Below, piece after piece: positions 43,916-47,660 of a DNA stretch of 47,660 nt; positions within the stretch are counted from its first letter, which is position 1, and each line of letters begins with the position of its first letter. The DNA comes from an uncultured Lachnospiraceae bacterium (GTDB lineage: Bacteria; Bacillota; Clostridia; Lachnospirales; Lachnospiraceae). The translations under genes were made by a program, and so were the position numbers. The notes beneath the pieces were generated by a model that worked only from the letters and a program-made list of their open reading frames with translations, was not told where the DNA came from and searched no databases. Location of the stretch: contig CANRJG010000015.1 of the NCBI GenBank assembly GCA_947630875.1, positions 1 to 47,660 of the forward strand, in the 5' to 3' direction.

Positions 43916-44875
43916 ATGAAAACAATGGACACACTTTCGGAGCTGTTTATTTATCCGCTGAAGCTGATATTGATCAATCGGAATCTCAACTGGCGTATGC
44001 TGCAGGAAATCCGGGTCCGGACAGACAAGCCGGTGACGGTTCTGTACGGCGGAAAGGAATTTTTCGCAGAACCGGACGGCAGCCTTGTGACGGACAGCGC
44101 CCAGGCGGTTTATGCGACGCAGGAGATGATCCGGGATATGATGCAGGTGTTCAGTTCCTATTCTCTGTATGCGTTTGAAGAAGAAATACGGCAGGGATTT
44201 CTGACCATTCCCGGAGGACATCGCATCGGCATCTGCGGGAAAATGGTGCTGGACAATGAAAAAATCAAGACCATCCGCTATATTTCATCGGTGAATATCC
44301 GCCTGTCCCACGAGGTCAAAGGCTGCGCAGATCCGGTGATGCCCTACCTGTATGAGGGACAGCGTATCTGCAATACCCTGATTGTGGGCGCGCCATGCAG
44401 CGGCAAAACCACGCTGCTGCGGGATCTGATCCGTCAGCTTTCTGACGGCAGCGCAGGGCATGGCGGGGTCAATGTCAGTGTCATTGATGAGCGGTCGGAG
44501 ATCGGCGCCTGTTATCTGGGAATCCCGCAGAATGATATCGGTATCCGGACGGATATTTTAGATTGCTGTCCAAAGCGGGAAGGATTGCTGATGCTGCTGC
44601 GCAGTATGGCGCCTGCGGTGATTGCGGTGGATGAAATCGGAAATGAGGCGGATCACATTGCGCTGCGGCACGCGCTGTACTGCGGCTGTAAACTGATCTC
44701 TACGGTGCACGGGTATGCTTATGATGATCTGTACAGTAAGCCGTTGTTGAAAATGATGCTGGAAGAAGGTGTGTTCGAGCGGTTTATTATTCTGGATGCG
44801 GTGCATAAGGCGGTGCATCAGATCATGGACAAGTCCGGAAAAATATTGTATGAGAGGGGGTCAAAGGCATGTTGA
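43916..44875 (+). CDS. spoIIIAA: Stage III sporulation protein AA
   Basis: 319 residues; AAA/secretion-type ATPase in the mother cell that powers the SpoIIIA-SpoIIQ channel into the forespore. P-loop GAPCSGKTTLL (158-168), Walker B-like VIAVDEIGNEAD, and the N-terminal GGHRIGICG region are intact. First gene of a run AA-AB-AC-AD-AE-AF-AG, all on plus; overlaps spoIIIAB by seven bases. Confidence 0.97.
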   Translation: MKTMDTLSELFIYPLKLILINRNLNWRMLQEIRVRTDKPVTVLYGGKEFFAEPDGSLVTDSAQAVYATQEMIRDMMQVFSSYSLYAFEEEIRQGFLTIPGGHRIGICGKMVLDNEKIKTIRYISSVNIRLSHEVKGCADPVMPYLYEGQRICNTLIVGAPCSGKTTLLRDLIRQLSDGSAGHGGVNVSVIDERSEIGACYLGIPQNDIGIRTDILDCCPKREGLLMLLRSMAPAVIAVDEIGNEADHIALRHALYCGCKLISTVHGYAYDDLYSKPLLKMMLEEGVFERFIILDAVHKAVHQIMDKSGKILYERGSKAC

Positions 44876-45387
44876 AGGCTGTGGGCGCTTTGCTTATCTG
44901 CGGCGCCAGTCTTTTATTGGGATGGAAAAAAAGCGCGGCACTGGATCAGCGGATCCGGCTGCTGGACGAGATGGAAAAAAGTCTCGGGCTGTTGAGCGGG
45001 GAAATCCGTTACGGCGCCGCAACGCTGCCGGAGGCCATGCGCAGCACCGCCGCGCGCACGAAAGGTGTGGCAGGGCAGTTTTACGGGGCAGTGGCACACA
45101 GAATCAGTACGGATCCCGGAAAGCCCTTTTGCAATGTCTGGGAGGAAGCGGTATCGGAGATTCTCTGTTCGGAGGAGGGAATCCCTAAGGACGCGGAAAT
45201 CTTGCAGGAATTGGGGACACAGCTGGGACACCTGGATGTATCCATGCAGCTGGAAGCCATCGAACTTAGTATCAGCCGGATCAGGCACAGACAGGAAGAA
45301 GCAGGCGAATCAAAGCGATCAAAGAGCAGGATATACAAAACATGCGCCGCGGCATGCGGCGTTTTACTCACACTGATCCTGCTGTAG
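44869..45387 (+). CDS. spoIIIAB: Stage III sporulation protein AB
   Basis: 172 residues with a membrane segment at each end (VGALLICGASLLLGW and AAACGVLLTLILL) and a helical cytoplasmic domain between (RLLDEMEKSLGLLSGEIRYGAATLPEAM is the family hallmark). Structurally related to type II secretion GspF. Part of the spoIIIA channel. Confidence 0.95.
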   Translation: MLKAVGALLICGASLLLGWKKSAALDQRIRLLDEMEKSLGLLSGEIRYGAATLPEAMRSTAARTKGVAGQFYGAVAHRISTDPGKPFCNVWEEAVSEILCSEEGIPKDAEILQELGTQLGHLDVSMQLEAIELSISRIRHRQEEAGESKRSKSRIYKTCAAACGVLLTLILL

Positions 45388-45403
45388 GTAACAGGAGGCA
45401 AAT

Positions 45404-45598
45404 GTGGGCGTAAATATCATCTTTAAAATTGCGGCGGTAGGGATTCTGGTTTCCGTACTTGGACAGGTCTTAAAGCACAGCGGAAGGGAGGATCAGGCGT
45501 TTCTGGCAAGTCTGGCGGGACTGATTCTGGTGCTGTTCTGGCTTCTGCCATATATCTCGGAGCTGTTTCGTACCATCGAAACTATGTTCTCTCTGTAA
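45404..45598 (+). CDS. spoIIIAC: Stage III sporulation protein AC
   Basis: 64 residues, two membrane helices (FKIAAVGILVSVLGQVLK and ASLAGLILVLFWLLPYI) with GREDQAF between, a match to SpoIIIAC in length and sequence. GTG start at 45404 after AGGAGG; the overlapping ATG at 45402 is out of frame and stops at once. Confidence 0.95.
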   Translation: MGVNIIFKIAAVGILVSVLGQVLKHSGREDQAFLASLAGLILVLFWLLPYISELFRTIETMFSL

Positions 45599-45637
45599 GG
45601 TCCGGCGGCAGCTGCAAAAGGAAAGGAGGGAAGATCC

Positions 45638-46018
45638 ATGCTGTGGAAGGTTTTGTTGATTGCGCTGCTTGGTACCTGTCTGGCCGTTTATTTTAAAGAA
45701 CAGAAAAATGTGATGGGCACAGCCATTGTCATTGCGGCTTCCCTGCTGATCGTCTTTTATACCATGGTCGGTCTTTCTGGTCTGGGAGACAAGATCAAGC
45801 AGCTGCTTTCCGCCATGGGCAGCGGCGGAAAATATATGATGACGCTGTTTAAAATGCTGGGAATCACCTATGTCTGTGACCTGACTGCCGGGATCTGCAA
45901 GGATGCGGGCAATGCTTCCATTGCGCACCAGCTGCAGATTTTCGGCAAGCTGCTGGTGATTTCATTAAGCGTTCCGATCCTTGCAACCCTGATGGAAACG
46001 GTGTCGGCGCTGTTATGA
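45638..46018 (+). CDS. spoIIIAD: Stage III sporulation protein AD
   Basis: 126 residues, several membrane helices; conserved KMLGITYVCDLTAGICKDAGNASIAHQLQIFGKLLVISLSVP region. Stop overlaps spoIIIAE by four bases. GGAAAGGAGGG precedes the ATG. Confidence 0.96.
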   Translation: MLWKVLLIALLGTCLAVYFKEQKNVMGTAIVIAASLLIVFYTMVGLSGLGDKIKQLLSAMGSGGKYMMTLFKMLGITYVCDLTAGICKDAGNASIAHQLQIFGKLLVISLSVPILATLMETVSALL

Positions 46019-47157
46019 AAAAGAAAGGACTTGTGTTTGCGGTCATATTACTGGGGCTGCTTGCAATTCCTGTTTTGGCCCGGGGCAGTGAAAGCGCGGA
46101 AGACGCCTGTGAAACACTTTACCGGGACATTCCCATGGAGGATATGCAGGCAGCCATGGACGAAGTGTTTGGCGATACCGGCATCCGTTTGCAGGACGCC
46201 ATTTCCGATCTGATTCGCAACGACAAAACCGTGGTTGATCTGATGAAAGAAATGCTGGGAGGAAAACCGGGCAATCCTTTGGTTTATAAGAAGCTGCTGA
46301 TCCGGCTGATTGCGCTGGCCCTCCTATGTACGCTGTTTGGCATCCTGCCCCAGATTCTTGAGGACAGCGCCGCTGCGAAAGCCGGGTATTTTATCTCTTT
46401 TATTACGCTGATTACATTTCTGCTGTCCGTTTTTGCGGAAGCGGCCGTACTGGTGAAAGATACCGTTTTGACGGCTATTTTCCTGATGAACGCGATTCTG
46501 CCTGCCTACCTGATTGCGCTGGCGCTGGCAGGGGGCGTCAGTACGGCGGCCCTTTCCATGGAAGCCTTTTCCGTACTCAGCTATCTGGCGGAACATCTGA
46601 TTTTGCAGTTTCTTTGTCCTGCCAGCCTGCTTTACCTGATGCTGGGGCTCATCAATCAGGCGGCGGAAACAGACCGGTTTTCAAGACTGGCAGATCTGAT
46701 ACAAAAGGGGGTCCGGCTGGTATTAAAAAGCCTGCTGGCGCTGTTCATCGGTTTTCACGTGTTTCAGGGGCTGATTACCCCGTATGTGGATCGGTTTCAG
46801 ACCTCCATTGTCCGCAAATCTATTGAGGCGATTCCGGGCATCGGTGATATTGCCGGCGCGGGAACGGAAGTTGTATTCGGCGCAGCCATGGTAATGAAAA
46901 ACAGCATCGGCGTGGTGGGACTGATTTTGATTACGGCGGCAGCACTGATTCCTATTTTGAAAATTGCCGGATATGCGGGGGTGTTTCTGCTGGTCAATGC
47001 GCTGCTGCAGCCGGTGATGCAGGCCAGGGTGCAGCGCCTGTTTGAAATTGCGGCGAATGCCATCCGGCTGCTGCTTCGCATTTTATGCACGGCGATTGTG
47101 CTGTTTCTGATCAGCATTGTAATGCTGAGCGCAGGTGCGGGAGGTGGATTGCAATGA
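46015..47157 (+). CDS. spoIIIAE: Stage III sporulation protein AE
   Basis: 380 residues with an N-terminal signal-like helix (VFAVILLGLLAIPVLA), an extracytoplasmic segment, and a C-terminal block of membrane helices (FISFITLITFLLSVF, YLIALALAGGVSTAAL, NALLQPVMQ region and VLFLISIVMLSAG). Channel membrane subunit. Overlaps spoIIIAF by four bases (ATGA). Confidence 0.96.
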   Translation: MKKKGLVFAVILLGLLAIPVLARGSESAEDACETLYRDIPMEDMQAAMDEVFGDTGIRLQDAISDLIRNDKTVVDLMKEMLGGKPGNPLVYKKLLIRLIALALLCTLFGILPQILEDSAAAKAGYFISFITLITFLLSVFAEAAVLVKDTVLTAIFLMNAILPAYLIALALAGGVSTAALSMEAFSVLSYLAEHLILQFLCPASLLYLMLGLINQAAETDRFSRLADLIQKGVRLVLKSLLALFIGFHVFQGLITPYVDRFQTSIVRKSIEAIPGIGDIAGAGTEVVFGAAMVMKNSIGVVGLILITAAALIPILKIAGYAGVFLLVNALLQPVMQARVQRLFEIAANAIRLLLRILCTAIVLFLISIVMLSAGAGGGLQ

Positions 47158-47447
47158 AAGAATGGATTGAAAGTATTTTGATGTTTATGATCGTTTCCTC
47201 TGTGGTGACGGAACTGGTGCCGGAGGAGTCTTACAAGACCGGCATCCGCTTGTTTGGCGGACTGATTCTGGTGGTTTTAACCGTATTTCCGGTAACGGAA
47301 AAGCTGTTTTCCATGGAACTGCCGTCCATGGACAGTTTGTTTTCCATCGAACTGCCCGCTGTCAGAGAGGATACGTCCTATTATGAAGAACTGTTTCAGA
47401 ACAGATATGAGGAATGGATACAGAATGAAAAAGCACGGCAAAATTGA
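47154..47447 (+). CDS. spoIIIAF: Stage III sporulation protein AF, short form
   Basis: 97 residues. The two N-terminal membrane helices (SILMFMIVSSVVTELV and LFGGLILVVLTVFPV) match SpoIIIAF, but Bacillus SpoIIIAF has about 200 residues. The cytoplasmic ring-building domain after the helices is missing: only about 45 residues remain before the stop. spoIIIAG begins 23 bases before this stop, leaving no room for the rest, so this is a shortened protein rather than a simple frameshift. Confidence 0.85.
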   Translation: MKEWIESILMFMIVSSVVTELVPEESYKTGIRLFGGLILVVLTVFPVTEKLFSMELPSMDSLFSIELPAVREDTSYYEELFQNRYEEWIQNEKARQN

Positions 47448-47660
47448 GTGGTCCGGCATTAAAAAGGAATACATGATCATTGCGATCGCGGCGGGCATTG
47501 TACTGATGCTGTTTGCCAGAACCGGGTCCGGCACGGCGGGAAAAGAAGGCGCTGCGGAGCATACGCAGGAATTGTTTTCTTTCGGGTCAGGAACAAGCGG
47601 GGAGGCAGAACTTTCCGCTTACCTGTCCTATATGCAGGAAAGCATGACCGCCTGTCTGGG
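47425..47660 (+). CDS. spoIIIAG: Stage III sporulation protein AG, 5' part
   Basis: The first 78 residues are visible before the right edge. A short cytoplasmic tail and one membrane helix (MIIAIAAGIVLMLFA, about 17-31) are followed by a Gly/Ser-rich linker and the start of the extracytoplasmic domain (ELSAYLSYMQESMTACLG), which fits SpoIIIAG. It should form a ring in the intermembrane space. Starts inside spoIIIAF with a 23-base overlap. Confidence 0.85.
   Translation, partial: MKKHGKIEWSGIKKEYMIIAIAAGIVLMLFARTGSGTAGKEGAAEHTQELFSFGSGTSGEAELSAYLSYMQESMTACL

Overview
The window reads as chromosome of an endospore-forming, Gram-positive Clostridia, most likely a Lachnospiraceae-type gut anaerobe. 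The support is a spoIIIAA-AG operon, HprK, a one-piece SecDF, a single RXKD-type Rel, HemZ, the era-yqzL-recO order, a TIGR04086-type membrane protein, and secreted dockerin proteins. I ran no database search; family names come from motifs and gene order that I recognise. No phage, transposase, CRISPR array or rRNA is visible.

Layout. 1-2.4 kb (minus): polyamine genes speA-speE, with speA preceded by a long leader made of an 85-bp tandem repeat. 2.4-2.75 kb (minus): tRNA-Ser(GGA) and tRNA-Ser(UGA) with promoter and terminator. 2.8-5.1 kb: a DUF5662-type gene whose 3' end runs into two more repeat copies, then a CNNM/CorC transporter gene behind a leader that ends in an intrinsic terminator (possible riboswitch or attenuator). 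5.1-13.7 kb: three large secreted proteins built from LamG-like jelly-roll modules plus a dockerin, with no catalytic domain that I recognise. 13.7-14.5 kb (minus): a PdaB-like polysaccharide deacetylase. 14.7-18.2 kb: Fe-alcohol dehydrogenase, hprK, rhamnulokinase. 18.25-23.7 kb: M16C metalloprotease, era, yqzL, recO, exodeoxyribonuclease III. 23.8-26.7 kb: tRNA-Arg(CCG), a membrane-anchored SH3 protein and three small uncharacterised genes. 26.7-38.5 kb: secDF, recJ, rel, an MBL hydrolase, hemZ, hisS and aspS, the last five overlapping end to end. 38.5-43.8 kb: a tight operon with its own promoter and leader hairpin that encodes a transaldolase-like protein, an Asp/Glu-racemase-like protein, a BKACE (DUF849) enzyme, a GH127-like protein and TatD. 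43.9-47.66 kb: spoIIIA operon, cut by the right edge inside spoIIIAG.

The most interesting material is: (i) the 84/85-bp repeat, which carries its own Shine-Dalgarno-ATG inside a hairpin and is fused in frame to speA; (ii) the dockerin/LamG cluster, which looks like the non-catalytic part of a cellulosome-like surface complex; (iii) the transaldolase/racemase/BKACE/GH127-like operon, whose combination of enzymes I do not recognise as a described pathway; and (iv) the unidentified leader RNA before the CorC-type gene.
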